Part shown: positions 24,780 through 34,432 of the stretch, in pieces | How the letters are laid out: the number at the start of each line of letters is the position of its first letter | How positions within the stretch are numbered: the stretch's first letter is position 1 | Assembly (NCBI RefSeq): GCF_030849025.1 | Contig: NZ_CP118224.1 | Span: 976,001 to 1,040,000 of the forward strand | Reading direction: 5' to 3' | From: Oceanimonas pelagia | Lineage (GTDB): Bacteria > Pseudomonadota > Gammaproteobacteria > Enterobacterales > Aeromonadaceae | DNA: 64,000 nt | The notes under the pieces: model-generated | Seen by the model: the letters and a program-made list of their open reading frames with translations, nothing else | Told to the model about the DNA's origin: nothing | Databases searched by the model: none | Position numbers and translations under genes: made by a program

Positions 24780-25679
24780 TCAGCAATAGTCTGGCAGCTT
24801 GCTTATCGAGTCCCGGGCGCACAGGGTAAAGGCCCGGGACAGTTCGCTGCGAACCTGGCCGGTGGAATAATACATGGAATAGTGATATTTGAGTTCGGGT
24901 GCGAAAGGACGTATTACCAGGTTGCTGCCTTCCCACAACGAGGCATTGAAGGGCTCGAGCAGAGCAATGCACAGGCCGGCGGCCACCATACCATAGCCCG
25001 ATAAGGAGCGCTGGGTGGAAAACTGCTCGTTAACCTTGATGTGATGCTCCTTCAGCAGGCTTTTATGGTGGCTCCATTCCATGCCGTTTTCATCCACCAG
25101 CTTCAGCAGGCATTCACCCTGCAGATCGGCGGGCGTAATAATCGCCTTTTCGGCCAGGGCATGCGTGGCCGGCATAACACAGACCCAGGAAACCTCAGCC
25201 AGCGGCTCTTCAATAAACCCGGAGTGGGCTTCGGTCTGGTTGGTCATGATCAGATCATACTGTTGTTTGTCGAGGCCCCGGATCAACTGCTCCACGCTGT
25301 CGACCAGCAGACTGACATGTACCTGCGGGTGCTTATCGATAAACGACTTGATCAGCATGGGAGTCAGAATCGTCGCCAGGGCCGGAGTGGCACCTATGGT
25401 CAGGTTGCCGTGGGTGGATTTTTTCAGCTTGTCGGCAAAATTTTCCAGATGATGAATACCGTTAAAAATAGTGCTGACCTCTTCGTAAAACGCCACGCCT
25501 TCCGGGGTCGGTACCATCCTGCCTTTTTGTTTCTTGAACAGTTCAAAGCCGACATCATCCTGTAAATCATTGATAAGACGACTTATGGAGGGTTGAGACA
25601 GGGAGAGTATCAGGGCGGCCCGGGAAAAGCTGCCCTGCTGAATGGTGGCCAAAAAAGCCTGTAATTGCCGGTATTTCAT
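24780..25679 (-). CDS. LysR-family regulator divergent from the YfcC-type permease
   Basis: 299 residues starting at MKYRQLQAFLATIQQGSFSR, with helix-turn-helix ALILSLSQPSISRLINDLQ, then the effector domain. The helix starts at the usual distance from this methionine; longer in-frame starts are not needed. It is divergent from the permease-aspartoacylase pair across a 127-base region with two dyads and is the likely activator of that pair, possibly responding to N-acetylaspartate. The effector is inferred, not visible. Confidence 0.85.
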   Translation of the reverse strand: MKYRQLQAFLATIQQGSFSRAALILSLSQPSISRLINDLQDDVGFELFKKQKGRMVPTPEGVAFYEEVSTIFNGIHHLENFADKLKKSTHGNLTIGATPALATILTPMLIKSFIDKHPQVHVSLLVDSVEQLIRGLDKQQYDLIMTNQTEAHSGFIEEPLAEVSWVCVMPATHALAEKAIITPADLQGECLLKLVDENGMEWSHHKSLLKEHHIKVNEQFSTQRSLSGYGMVAAGLCIALLEPFNASLWEGSNLVIRPFAPELKYHYSMYYSTGQVRSELSRAFTLCARDSISKLPDYC

Positions 25680-25692
25680 GATATCTCCATAT

Positions 25693-25733
25693 AGCATTTT
25701 CAAATAATGCTGCACAAAAAGTGACATTGTGCA
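25693..25733. promoter_or_regulatory. Candidate LysR operators before the permease operon
   Basis: Two adjacent dyads: AGCATT-N7-AATGCT (25693-25711) and TGCACA-N11-TGTGCA (25711-25733), between divergent start codons. Layout fits the paired recognition and activation sites of LysR proteins. Confidence 0.55.
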
Positions 25734-25806
25734 AATGTTCTCGCTATGGAATAGTCCCGTCCCACACATTTAACCTGCACTCAAGCAACGAACATGGAGA
25801 GTGACA

Positions 25807-27273
25807 ATGCAAGAGCATCTTGAACATGAGAACGGGGCGGGCGAACTGGTCTCCAAAGAAGGGAAGTGCTGGTATCAGAAATTTCCCGATCCCATGGTGC
25901 TTATCTTTTATATCCTGATCCTGGCCGGCTTTCTGACCTGGGTCGTTCCCAAGGGTGCCTATGAGACCGAGCTGGTAGATGGCCGGCAACGCGTGGTGGC
26001 AGACTCCTTCCATTACCTTGAAGATCACAACACGGGCTATTCCATCGGTGGCGCCATCAACCAGCTGTTCGATCTCTTTGTGGCCATTCCCCAGGGGTTG
26101 GTCCAGTCCGGACAGTATTTGTTTATCGTCTTTATTGCCGGCGGACTGTTCAATATTCTCTATCGTAGCCATGCGCTGGAAAACCTGGTGGGCACTGCGG
26201 TAAAACGAATCGGCCTGAGCCGGGGCAACCTGCTGATCTGGCTGGCCACCTATCTCTATGGCCTGTTCGGAATTTCGGTTGGCTATGAAAACAACATTGC
26301 CCTGGTGCCCGTCGCCCTGCTGGTGTCGAGCGCCTTGGGTTACACCAACCTGGTGGGGGCGTGCATCGCCATTGGCGGCATCGGCATCGGCTTTACCCTA
26401 TCACCCATCAATCCTTATACCGTGGGTGTGGCACAGAGCATTGCCGGCCTGCCCATTTTCTCTGGCGGCCTGCTGCGTTTTGCCATGGCCTTTGTGGCTC
26501 TAAGCCTGCTGGCCTGGTATATCACCACCTTTGTGGCGCCCAGACATTCGGCGAGCAAAGGCGAGGGGGACGCCGGAGCGCTTTCAAAAAAGATTGAGGA
26601 CTATCACCTCAGCTCCCGGGATCTGGGCATCATCTCGGTGTTCTTCCTTGGCATTGTGGTGATTGCGGGCTGTTCTTATCTGGCTGGTACGGGCACCTTG
26701 GGAAGAAGCTGGTATATAAAGGAAATCACCGCCGTCTTTATTCTGATGTCGATTGTCATTGCTGCCATTTGCCGCATTGCCCCCGATCGTTATGTGGCCC
26801 ACATGGTTGAAGGGGCGTCCCGGGTCACCGGCGGCGCCCTGGTAATAGGCCTGGCTGCCTCGATCAAGGTGGTACTGGAAGATGGCCAGATCATCTACAC
26901 CATCGTCAATACCCTGAACCTTGCCCTTGACGTGATGCCCGAGTCGCTGATCGCAGTCGGCATCAGTGTGATTCAGGGAGTGATTAACCTCTTTATTCCG
27001 AGTGGCTCCGGTCAGGCGCTGGTGACCATGCCGGTGCTGATCCCGCTGGCGGATCTGGTGGGCATTACCTATCAGGTCATGATACTGGCGTTTCAGGTGG
27101 GGGATGGCCTGACCAACATGATAGTGCCCACCTCGGGAGGCACTCTGGCCATGCTGGCCCTGGCCCGGGTCGGTTATTCGGACTGGCTGAAAGTGATTTT
27201 CCCGCTGGTCGCCCTGATCTATGTGCTTAGCTGGGGTTTCATTATGCTGGCGCAATGGTTGCAGTGGTCCTGA
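25807..27273 (+). CDS. YfcC/DcuC-superfamily inner-membrane carboxylate permease
   Basis: 488 residues, about 12 membrane segments. FPDPMVLIFYILILAGFLTWVVP at the N-terminus, GYENNIALVPVALL, and the paired-hairpin motifs IPSGSGQALVTMPVLIPLADL and GDGLTNMIVPTSGGTLAMLA identify the YfcC family of the ion transporter superfamily. Substrates are usually dicarboxylates, amino acids or acylated amino acids. The following aspartoacylase suggests uptake of N-acetylaspartate. ATG at 25807 has a GGAG seven bases upstream; the GTG six bases earlier is too close to it. Confidence 0.85.
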   Translation: MQEHLEHENGAGELVSKEGKCWYQKFPDPMVLIFYILILAGFLTWVVPKGAYETELVDGRQRVVADSFHYLEDHNTGYSIGGAINQLFDLFVAIPQGLVQSGQYLFIVFIAGGLFNILYRSHALENLVGTAVKRIGLSRGNLLIWLATYLYGLFGISVGYENNIALVPVALLVSSALGYTNLVGACIAIGGIGIGFTLSPINPYTVGVAQSIAGLPIFSGGLLRFAMAFVALSLLAWYITTFVAPRHSASKGEGDAGALSKKIEDYHLSSRDLGIISVFFLGIVVIAGCSYLAGTGTLGRSWYIKEITAVFILMSIVIAAICRIAPDRYVAHMVEGASRVTGGALVIGLAASIKVVLEDGQIIYTIVNTLNLALDVMPESLIAVGISVIQGVINLFIPSGSGQALVTMPVLIPLADLVGITYQVMILAFQVGDGLTNMIVPTSGGTLAMLALARVGYSDWLKVIFPLVALIYVLSWGFIMLAQWLQWS

Positions 27274-27294
27274 TCCTGTTACCGAATCCTTCAT

Positions 27295-27324
27295 GCTCGG
27301 GATGCCGCTGCCGGCGTCCCGAGC
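27295..27324 (+). other. Intercistronic hairpin
   Basis: 13-bp stem (GCTCGGGATGCCG with CGGCGTCCCGAGC, one G-T pair) and 4-base loop, without a T tract. It may protect or separate the permease and aspartoacylase parts of one mRNA. Confidence 0.55.
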
Positions 27325-27397
27325 CAGGCCGAATCACTGATCCGGCTTACCCATTGTCAACCTGGCCTTGTCCTGAGGCCCTGTGACGGAGAACATC

Positions 27398-28294
27398 ATG
27401 CACAATATTACTCGTGTTGCCCTGGTGGGCGGCACTCATGGCAATGAGCTGTCCGGCATCTATCTGCTGAAGAAATGGGATAAAACCAGCCAGTTCGCGC
27501 GTTGGCCTCAGCTCGAGCTGACGCAAACCATCGCCAACCCGAGGGCCTGCGAGCACTCTGTGCGCTACATGGAAACCGATCTGAACCGGGAGTTTGCCCT
27601 TGAGGATTTGCAGAATTACCGGCTGGTGGGTTACGAACAGTTGCTGGCCAAGAAGCTCAACCAGCAGTTTGGCCCCAGAGGCCGGTCGCCGGTTGAGCTG
27701 ATGATCGATCTGCACAATACCACTTCCAACATGGGGGCTTGCCTGATGTTGCTGCGCAAGGACGCCTTCAATATTGGTATGGCGGCCTATGTAAAGGATC
27801 GCATGCCGGAAGCCGTTATCTATTTTCAGGACAACCTGCCGAAAGAGCGCAAGCGCTTTCTGATATCCGTGGCCCAGCAGGGGGTTACCGTGGAGGTGGG
27901 ACCTCAGCCGAATTCGGTGTTGCAGCAGGAAACTCTGGAGCTGATGGAGACCATGACTGCTCACATCCTCGATTATGTGGTGCTGTATAACGATGATAAA
28001 TTGGCTTCGCTGCCGGCCGGGTTTGAGGCTTTTCAGTATACGGAAGACCTGGTGCTGCCAACGGATGAACAGGGCCAGCGGCTCGCCATGGTGTCAAAGC
28101 GTCTTGATCGGCGGGACTTTCATCCGGTTGAGCCGGGCGATGTGATCATGGAAACCTTTGACGGTGTCCCGATTTGCTGGGAAGGGGACTACACCGCCTA
28201 TCCCCTGTTTATCAATGAGGCTGCCTATCATCGGAGTCACAGCGCCATGTCGATGTCGCAGCGCATTGTGCTGCGCTGCGCCGATTATTTCTGA
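27398..28294 (+). CDS. Aspartoacylase (N-acyl-L-aspartate amidohydrolase)
   Basis: 298 residues. GGTHGNELSG holds the zinc ligands H14 and E17. NPRACEHSVRYMETDLNR, DLHNTTSNMG (third zinc ligand) and VTVEVGPQ (general-base glutamate) follow in the order of the aspartoacylase branch of succinylglutamate desuccinylase-like enzymes. It hydrolyses N-acetylaspartate to acetate and aspartate. ATG at 27398 has GGAG six bases upstream. Together with the permease and LysR regulator it forms a compact uptake-and-hydrolysis unit. Confidence 0.88.
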   Translation: MHNITRVALVGGTHGNELSGIYLLKKWDKTSQFARWPQLELTQTIANPRACEHSVRYMETDLNREFALEDLQNYRLVGYEQLLAKKLNQQFGPRGRSPVELMIDLHNTTSNMGACLMLLRKDAFNIGMAAYVKDRMPEAVIYFQDNLPKERKRFLISVAQQGVTVEVGPQPNSVLQQETLELMETMTAHILDYVVLYNDDKLASLPAGFEAFQYTEDLVLPTDEQGQRLAMVSKRLDRRDFHPVEPGDVIMETFDGVPICWEGDYTAYPLFINEAAYHRSHSAMSMSQRIVLRCADYF

Positions 28295-28327
28295 GTCAAG
28301 CTGAACGGTCGTCTGTGGCGGCCTTTT

Positions 28328-29233
28328 TTATCTAAAACTATTAGGCAGCTGTTCAAACTGCTTAATCAACCATTGCTTCAACAGGTTGGCTTCCGGGCTT
28401 AGCGGCGATCGCTTGGGGTGAACCAGATAGTAGCCCTTGCATGTGCAGAGGCTGCAACCAAAGGGATTTATCAGTTCGCCACTGCCTATTTCTTCCGCCG
28501 CCAGTAGTCCGTTGCTCAGTACCATCCCCTGGCCGCGTTTGGCAGCATCAATCGCCAGCAGCGATTGGTCGAAATATAACGCGCGGATCCGCTGCCTTGC
28601 CATTTTGCCGAGAGCAGTAAAACGGTCCAGCCATTCATCCCACTGCACGTAGGGTGCGATATGCAACAGTACTGCTCCGGCGATGTCGTCGGGTTCACTC
28701 AACCCCAGCCGATCACGGTACTCCGGTGAGCAAAGTGCCATCACTTCATCCTGTTGCAGCAGATGAACCTCAAGGTGCGGGTTTCGGCCATCAAAGTGCC
28801 GAATCGCCAGATCGACCGACTCGCGTTCGAAGTCGACTGGGTGACTCACGGAGTTAATACGCAAGTCAATGCCCGGATGGACTTCAATGAAGTCGGCAAT
28901 GCGTGGCCCCAGCCAACGGGCGGCCAGGGCCGGGGTTAATGACAGGCACACTGAATGGTCGTGGTGTTTGCGACAGGCCTCACTTGCCTGGCGGATCTGT
29001 GCGAGCGGCGGCGCGATACGCCCATAATATTCAAGGCCTGGTTCCGTCACCGTCACTTGGCGGATGTCGCGTACGAAGAGCGTAAAGCCGAGCCAGTCCT
29101 CGAGCTTGCGGATCTGCTGTGATACCGCCCCCGGGCTGATGTTCAGCTCATTGGCCGCAAGCTTGAAACTGCCATGACGGACGGCGGCTTCGAAAGCGAT
29201 CAGCGCGCGCAGAGGAGGGAGTGGGGTTTTCAT
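28328..29233 (-). CDS. LysR-family regulator, GcvA-like, divergent from MFS gene
   Basis: 301 residues starting MKTPLPPLRALIAFEAAVRH, helix-turn-helix LAANELNISPGAVSQQIRKLE, then the effector domain. It belongs to the same GcvA-like branch as the regulator at 15424. The divergent MFS carrier at 29379 is the probable target. The upstream in-frame extension of 13 codons is rejected because the GcvA pattern starts at this ATG. Confidence 0.85.
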   Translation of the reverse strand: MKTPLPPLRALIAFEAAVRHGSFKLAANELNISPGAVSQQIRKLEDWLGFTLFVRDIRQVTVTEPGLEYYGRIAPPLAQIRQASEACRKHHDHSVCLSLTPALAARWLGPRIADFIEVHPGIDLRINSVSHPVDFERESVDLAIRHFDGRNPHLEVHLLQQDEVMALCSPEYRDRLGLSEPDDIAGAVLLHIAPYVQWDEWLDRFTALGKMARQRIRALYFDQSLLAIDAAKRGQGMVLSNGLLAAEEIGSGELINPFGCSLCTCKGYYLVHPKRSPLSPEANLLKQWLIKQFEQLPNSFR

Positions 29234-29273
29234 CGGGGCTCCAAATTTCCGGCGTAAGTTATGAGCGCCCATT

Positions 29274-29296
29274 ATGGAGTAGTTTTTCTATTCCAT
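29274..29296. promoter_or_regulatory. Candidate LysR operator between lysR and MFS
   Basis: Dyad ATGGAxTAG-N5-CTAxTCCAT in the 145-base divergent region. Confidence 0.5.
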
Positions 29297-29378
29297 GTGA
29301 CAGAATTTATGGTTTGTATGCTTGGCCCCGCTCGTCAAAAATCTGTTTCATATATTGCTACTCTTGATAGGTGAAGTC

Positions 29379-30596
29379 ATGCATTCCAGTGAACGTCGCA
29401 GCGTGCTGCTGCTAATAGCCAGTGGCTGTTTGTTGTTGATGTTGTCTTTTGGTTTCCGTTCGGGCTTTGGCTTGTTCGTGCCGCCGATCACCGAGAGCAA
29501 TGGCTGGTCACGAGAGGTTATTTCACTCTCGCTGGCTATCCAGAATATTGTCTGGGGGGTGATTGCCGTGTTCGCCGGTGGTCTGGCAGACCGATTCGGA
29601 ACCGGCCGTGTCATTGCCGCGGGTGCGATTCTCTACAGTGCGGGCATGTGGCTGATGGCCGGTGTCGACAGCCCCTGGGTTCTCAACAGTTCGGCAGGCC
29701 TGCTGGTGGGGGCCGGCATCGCCGGTACCGCCTTTGGTATTGTGTTGCCGGCGATGGCTCGTGCAGTTGATGCATCGCGTCGCCAATGGGTGTTGGGTTT
29801 GGGTACCGCTGCGGGCTCGCTCGGACAGTTTGTGGTGGTACCGGTCGCGCAGCAGTTGATCGCCCATTTTGGCTGGATTCAGGCACTGCAACTGCTGTCG
29901 TTCTCGGCGCTGGGCATGGCATTGCTTGCGCTGCCGCTGGCCCGGGGCGGCCGACCGGCGAAGGGCTCTGTGGCGGTGGAGATGGAAAACCGGTCGATGA
30001 AAGAGGTGATAGTGACCGCACTGCGGTACCGCTCCTTTTTGTTGCTGGTAGCCGGGTTCTTTGTCTGTGGATTCCAGATCGCCTTCATTACCGCGCACAT
30101 GCCAGCCTTCCTGAACGACAATGGCTTCGACGCAGGGGTGGGGGCCTGGAGCATCGCCTTGATCGGGTTGTGCAATGTGATTGGTGCTTATCTTTCGGGC
30201 ATTTTATCCGGCCGCTATCCCAAGCGGGAGGTACTGGTAATTATCTACCTGGTGCGTGGTCTGGCTGTGATTGGTTTCATGCTGCTGCCACTAAGCCTGG
30301 CGTCTGTGCTGGTGTTCAGCGCGGTGATGGGCTTCTTCTGGCTCGCCACGGTACCGCCGACGTCGGGTCTTGTTGCGGTGATGTTCGGTACCCGCTATAT
30401 GTCACTGCTTTACGGCATCGTCTTTCTTGGCCATCAGCTCGGCAGTTTCTGTGGTGTCTGGCTGGGCGGCGTCCTGTTTGAGCTGACGGGCAACTACGAT
30501 GCGGTCTGGTGGCTCGGTGGCTTGCTGGCGCTGCTCTCCGCCCTGGTGCACTGGCCAATACAGGAGCGTCAGGTTTTGCAACAGCAAACAACTTGA
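29379..30596 (+). CDS. MFS transporter, monocarboxylate-porter-like
   Basis: 405 residues, twelve membrane segments. FGFRSGFGLFVPPITESNGWSRE-type TM1 loop and FAGGLADRFGTGRVIAAGAI (motif A) place it with the bacterial relatives of monocarboxylate porters (MCT/OFA type). Substrate unknown. ATG at 29379 lies behind TAGGTGA. It is divergent from a LysR regulator and convergent with another, and appears to be a one-gene operon. Confidence 0.83.
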   Translation: MHSSERRSVLLLIASGCLLLMLSFGFRSGFGLFVPPITESNGWSREVISLSLAIQNIVWGVIAVFAGGLADRFGTGRVIAAGAILYSAGMWLMAGVDSPWVLNSSAGLLVGAGIAGTAFGIVLPAMARAVDASRRQWVLGLGTAAGSLGQFVVVPVAQQLIAHFGWIQALQLLSFSALGMALLALPLARGGRPAKGSVAVEMENRSMKEVIVTALRYRSFLLLVAGFFVCGFQIAFITAHMPAFLNDNGFDAGVGAWSIALIGLCNVIGAYLSGILSGRYPKREVLVIIYLVRGLAVIGFMLLPLSLASVLVFSAVMGFFWLATVPPTSGLVAVMFGTRYMSLLYGIVFLGHQLGSFCGVWLGGVLFELTGNYDAVWWLGGLLALLSALVHWPIQERQVLQQQTT

Positions 30597-30603
30597 GCCG
30601 GCT

Positions 30604-31470
30604 CTATGAGGCGCCTGTAATGCGAAGGGTTTTAACCAGTACCTCATAGAGCCTGTCTACCGCTTCCGCGCCTTTGGAAGCCTGACTTCTGATCACGGTC
30701 ACTTCCATGGGGGCCAGGGGGCCCAGACCGTGATCACTGCCAAGAATTTCAAGGTGGGCGGGCACACTGCACTGGGTCAGCACGGCAATGGCCAGTCCGC
30801 TTTCTACGGCGGCAATTTGCCCGGCCAGGCTGGAGCTGTTGTACACCACCCGGTAGCGGCGCCCCTGCAGCGCCAGGGTGTTAATGGCATTGTGCTTGGC
30901 GAGACTGGTGCTTTCATACACGGCAATGGGCAAGGGATCCCGTCGCCAGACTTCAAATTGCGGGGATCCAACCCATACCATGGGTTCGTAAAACAGAAAG
31001 GCGCCCTTTCTGGAGTCCCGGGAAACCAGTGCCAGATCCAGATCTCCACGTTCAATACGAGGAATAAGGGAGGTCGATTGCTCGCAGTTCAGCTCGATTT
31101 CCACCTTGCCGTGATAGGGCGCGAACCGTTTGAGCGCCGGAGTCAGATAGGTGGCGGCATAGTCATCCGGTACCCCGAGGCGAATGCGGCCAGTGAGCTC
31201 CTTGCCATGAAATGCCGCCTGGGTCTCGGCATGCAGATCAAGCATGCGGCGGGCATACCCCAGTAGCGTTTGGCCTTCCGGCGTCAGCTGGTGCTGACGG
31301 GGCCCCCGCAACAGCAGCTGGCATTCCAGCGCGGCCTCCAGCTTTTTAAGCTGCATGCTGACCGCAGACTGGGAGCGGTGTACTTGTGGCGCCGCGGCGG
31401 AGAGCGAGCCGGCATCCACCACGGCAACAAAGCATTTGAGCCAGTCCATCTGCAGGTCTTGATAGGTCAT
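30604..31470 (-). CDS. LysR-family regulator divergent from azlCD
   Basis: 288 residues. MDWLKCFVAVVDAGSLSAAA, followed by HRSQSAVSMQLKKLEAALECQ, is the helix-turn-helix; the effector domain includes LTPEGQTLLGYARRMLDL. It resembles the Nac/IlvR/ArgP-like short group. It is divergent from azlC-azlD and is likely to control amino-acid export there, by position only. Confidence 0.83.
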   Translation of the reverse strand: MTYQDLQMDWLKCFVAVVDAGSLSAAAPQVHRSQSAVSMQLKKLEAALECQLLLRGPRQHQLTPEGQTLLGYARRMLDLHAETQAAFHGKELTGRIRLGVPDDYAATYLTPALKRFAPYHGKVEIELNCEQSTSLIPRIERGDLDLALVSRDSRKGAFLFYEPMVWVGSPQFEVWRRDPLPIAVYESTSLAKHNAINTLALQGRRYRVVYNSSSLAGQIAAVESGLAIAVLTQCSVPAHLEILGSDHGLGPLAPMEVTVIRSQASKGAEAVDRLYEVLVKTLRITGAS

Positions 31471-31587
31471 GTTGTCGAGGCTCTTTATTAGGTTATCGAA
31501 TGGTTTGTTTTTGAATTATTCGCTTTTATAAAGATTATGCCAACTGCACAGTAGCGGAGTAAGAAACAGCACTGTGAGGTTCAGCAA

Positions 31588-32304
31588 ATGACAACCGCCA
31601 ATACCGGGTTATATCAACTCGACGGCTCCCTGATCTGGTCCGGTTTTCGGCAACTGGCGCCCATTTCCGTGTTTGTTACCGTCTTTGGTGCGGCCTTTGG
31701 CCTGGCCGCAAAGCAAAAAGGCCTGAGTGACACATCGATCATTGCCATGAGTGCCCTGGCCTTCTCTGGTTATGCCCAGTTCGCACTGTTGGAGCAGTGG
31801 GGTGCACAGATCCCGCTCTTTGCCATGCTGATGACGGCCCTCGCCATCAATGCCCGGCACCTGTTGATGGGGGCCACGCTTTATCCCTGGCTATGCCGGC
31901 TGACCCCGGCAAAACGCTATGGCGTGATGCTGCTTGCCTCCGATGCCAACTGGGCCATGTCCATGCGGGCATTCAGTGGCGGCAGGCCGGGGTTTGGCCT
32001 GTTACTGGGCGGTGGCCTGGCCCTGTGGTTCTTCTGGGTGTCCGGCACCTGGCTTGGCGTCTATTTTGGCAATGCCATCAGTCACCCCGAAAGGCTGGGG
32101 CTGGACATGGTGATGGGATGCTTCCTGCTGGCCATGGCCGTTGGTGGAGAAAAAAGCCCGCGCATGCTGATCATCTGGTTGGTGGCGGCCCTGTCATCCT
32201 TGCTGGCCTATTGGTACTTGCCGGACAACAGCCATGTGCTTGTGGGCGCTCTGGCCGGGGGAATGATTGGCACCGTATGGGGAACGCACGACCATGAACA
32301 TTGA
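31588..32304 (+). CDS. azlC: AzlC-family branched-chain amino acid exporter, large subunit
   Basis: 238 residues, five to six hydrophobic segments. SVFVTVFGAAFGLAAKQKGL, SALAFSGYAQFALLEQWG and ALAINARHLLMGATL are the AzlC signature order. With AzlD it forms the two-subunit LIV-E type exporter (as YgaZH in enteric bacteria). The end overlaps azlD by 11 bases. First of two azlCD pairs in the window. Confidence 0.86.
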   Translation: MTTANTGLYQLDGSLIWSGFRQLAPISVFVTVFGAAFGLAAKQKGLSDTSIIAMSALAFSGYAQFALLEQWGAQIPLFAMLMTALAINARHLLMGATLYPWLCRLTPAKRYGVMLLASDANWAMSMRAFSGGRPGFGLLLGGGLALWFFWVSGTWLGVYFGNAISHPERLGLDMVMGCFLLAMAVGGEKSPRMLIIWLVAALSSLLAYWYLPDNSHVLVGALAGGMIGTVWGTHDHEH

Positions 32305-32602
32305 AACCACCGGAACAGGGACCCTGGCTATCGTACTCATCATGGCACTGGTGGCCTTGGCAACCCGCTGGGGCGGCGTTTACCTGATGTCGTTCGTGCC
32401 CATCAATTATCGAGTGAAGCGGTTTATTCAGGCCATGTCGGGCTCTGTGCTGGTGGCGCTGCTGGCGCCCATGGCGGTGGCGGGGGATAACGCCGCCCGA
32501 GTGGCCTTGCTGACCACGGCGGTCATCATGCTGCTGCTGAAAAAGCCCTTGCCGGCCATAGCTGGCGGCATGGTAGCCGCCGCCGTGATGCGGTATTTTT
32601 AG
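32294..32602 (+). CDS. azlD: AzlD-family exporter small subunit
   Basis: 102 residues, three to four membrane segments, with ALATRWGGVYLMSFVPINYR and FIQAMSGSVLVALLAP, the AzlD pattern. ATG overlaps the azlC end, so translation is coupled. It partners with the preceding gene. Confidence 0.85.
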   Translation: MNIETTGTGTLAIVLIMALVALATRWGGVYLMSFVPINYRVKRFIQAMSGSVLVALLAPMAVAGDNAARVALLTTAVIMLLLKKPLPAIAGGMVAAAVMRYF

Positions 32603-32644
32603 TTCGCTTGATACTGATGGCTCGTTGAATGGAAGGGGGTGGGA

Positions 32645-33347
32645 ATGTCGTCATGCGCCGTTGCGCTGATCCCGGGGTTTATGCTGGATGAAACCCTGTG
32701 GAATGAATTTCAAGGCTACCTTCCCGAAACATGGTCGGTGCATACGCCATCTTTAAATGGCGGGCAGACCATTCGTGAGATAGCAGGGAGAATGGCGGCG
32801 GCACTGCCTCCACGCTTTGTTCTGGTTGGTTTTTCATTGGGCGGCTACATCGCCCGGCAACTGGCGGCAGATTATCCGGAACGGGTGGAAGCGCTCATTC
32901 TCATCGCCAGCTCGCTGCGCGAGGATACGACGCAGCAAATGCAGTCAAAACAGCGTGCCATAGAGGCTTTGTCTGCGCACACCTTCACCGGGCTGAGTGC
33001 GGGAACCATTGCCAGGTCGCTGCATCCAGATCGCGCTTCCGATACGGGCCTGGTTTCCCGCATCAGAAAAATGGGAAGCCGGCTGGGCTATGAGGCCCTG
33101 GTGACGCAATCGGCACTACGCAGGGCGGATGTTCCTGCGGCAAGCCTGCGCTGCCCAACCCTGGTCATTGCCAGCGCAAACGATTCCCTGCGCTCCCTTG
33201 AAGAAGCCGATGAGCTGGTTGATGCCATTCCCGATGCGTCCCTTCAGGTGTTTTATGACAGTGGTCATATGATTCCCCTGGAACAGCCTGAGAAGCTGGC
33301 TGCCACGGTGCTTCGCTGGCTGGACATACAATGCGGCGGGTAAATGT
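32645..33347 (+). CDS. Alpha/beta hydrolase
   Basis: About 232 residues. Nucleophile elbow GFSLGG, oxyanion region PGFMLDETLW, an acid near ANDSLRSLEEADELV and catalytic histidine in DSGHMIPLEQPE complete an alpha/beta-hydrolase triad. There is a small helical lid. Related to BioH/MhpC-type esterases, but substrate is unknown. The ATG at 32645 follows AAGGGGGTGGG; GTG at 32639 is also in frame. It comes 42 bases after azlD and may share its transcript. Confidence 0.8.
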
Positions 33348-33454
33348 CGCGCTTGGCCATTAACGTTTATACCTCGCATTCGTTGCCAAGAGTTATGACC
33401 GACAGTCCGTAGGGGCGCGCTTGGCACCGGATCACTTTGCGTGGTGCTCATCCA

Positions 33455-34432
33455 TCAAGCTACGCCAAAACGGCGGCGATATTCGCCCGGTGACAGGCCC
33501 ACCAAGCGAGTAAATACCTTGCGAAAGGCACCGGTATCGCCATAGCCCACTTCCCAGGCCACCCGCTCTATGGTGGCGCCGCCAAATTGCAGCAGCTCCC
33601 GTGCCCGGCCCACCCGCAGCCGCTGGCAATACTCCGTGGTGGTCATGCCTGTGGCCTTTTGAAAACGGCGCAACAGGGTGCGTTGCTCCAGTCCGGCCTG
33701 CTCGGCCAGGCGTGCCAGTGCCATGTCTCTGGCACCGGTGGCCTGCAGCCAGTGTTGCAGCCTGAGCACAGCAGCATCGCCATGGGTGAGGCGGGGGGAA
33801 AACACACTGTAGTAACGCTGTTCACGACCGGGCGGGTCAACCAGCAGCATGCGGGCCGTTTCCAGCATCACGGTGGGCCCGAGCAGGCGATCCACCAGGC
33901 GCAGGCCCAGATCGGTCCAGGACATCAGGCCGCCGGCAGTAATGATGTCGCCGTCATCAATGATCAGTTTATCGGCGTCGACCCGCACCGAGGGAAAACG
34001 CTGCTGCAGGCTCTCGGCGTAGGTCCAGTGGGTGGTCATGCGGCGATGTGCCATCAGGCCGGTGGCCGCCAGCACAAAGGCGCCGGCGCATACCGATCCG
34101 AGGATCGCTCCTCCGGCGTGCTGGCCGCACAGCCAGCTTGCCAGTGGGGCGGATGTTTCCGCAGCCATCGGCTCGCCCAGCGTCGGCGGCAGGATCAGCG
34201 CCGTCAGGGTGCCTGGCTGTGCATCCGGGCAGCTGTCAAACACCCGGTGCGGCGCGGCGGCTGCAGCCTCCGCCTGCCAGTGGCTGATACGCAATATCGG
34301 CGTGTTGTTTTGGCCGCGGCTGACGGCGATGCGGTTGGCCATGTCGAACAAATCGGTCAACCCCAGCACCGCCGATTGCTGAGCCCCCGAATAGCGGATG
34401 ATGCCGATTTCGATCAGTCTTCTTTCACTCAT
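33455..34432 (-). CDS. GlxA-type AraC-family regulator (DJ-1 domain fused to HTH), second of pair
   Basis: 325 residues starting [20 protein letters not shown]. The N-terminal DJ-1/PfpI-like domain has [15 protein letters not shown], with the nucleophile-elbow cysteine, and MTTHWTYAE. The C-terminal AraC helix-turn-helix pair (about 225-320) has [20 protein letters not shown] and [20 protein letters not shown]. Start overlaps the stop of the upstream gene by four bases (ATGA), so both are coupled. Ligand unknown. Confidence 0.85.
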   Translation of the reverse strand: MSERRLIEIGIIRYSGAQQSAVLGLTDLFDMANRIAVSRGQNNTPILRISHWQAEAAAAAPHRVFDSCPDAQPGTLTALILPPTLGEPMAAETSAPLASWLCGQHAGGAILGSVCAGAFVLAATGLMAHRRMTTHWTYAESLQQRFPSVRVDADKLIIDDGDIITAGGLMSWTDLGLRLVDRLLGPTVMLETARMLLVDPPGREQRYYSVFSPRLTHGDAAVLRLQHWLQATGARDMALARLAEQAGLEQRTLLRRFQKATGMTTTEYCQRLRVGRARELLQFGGATIERVAWEVGYGDTGAFRKVFTRLVGLSPGEYRRRFGVA

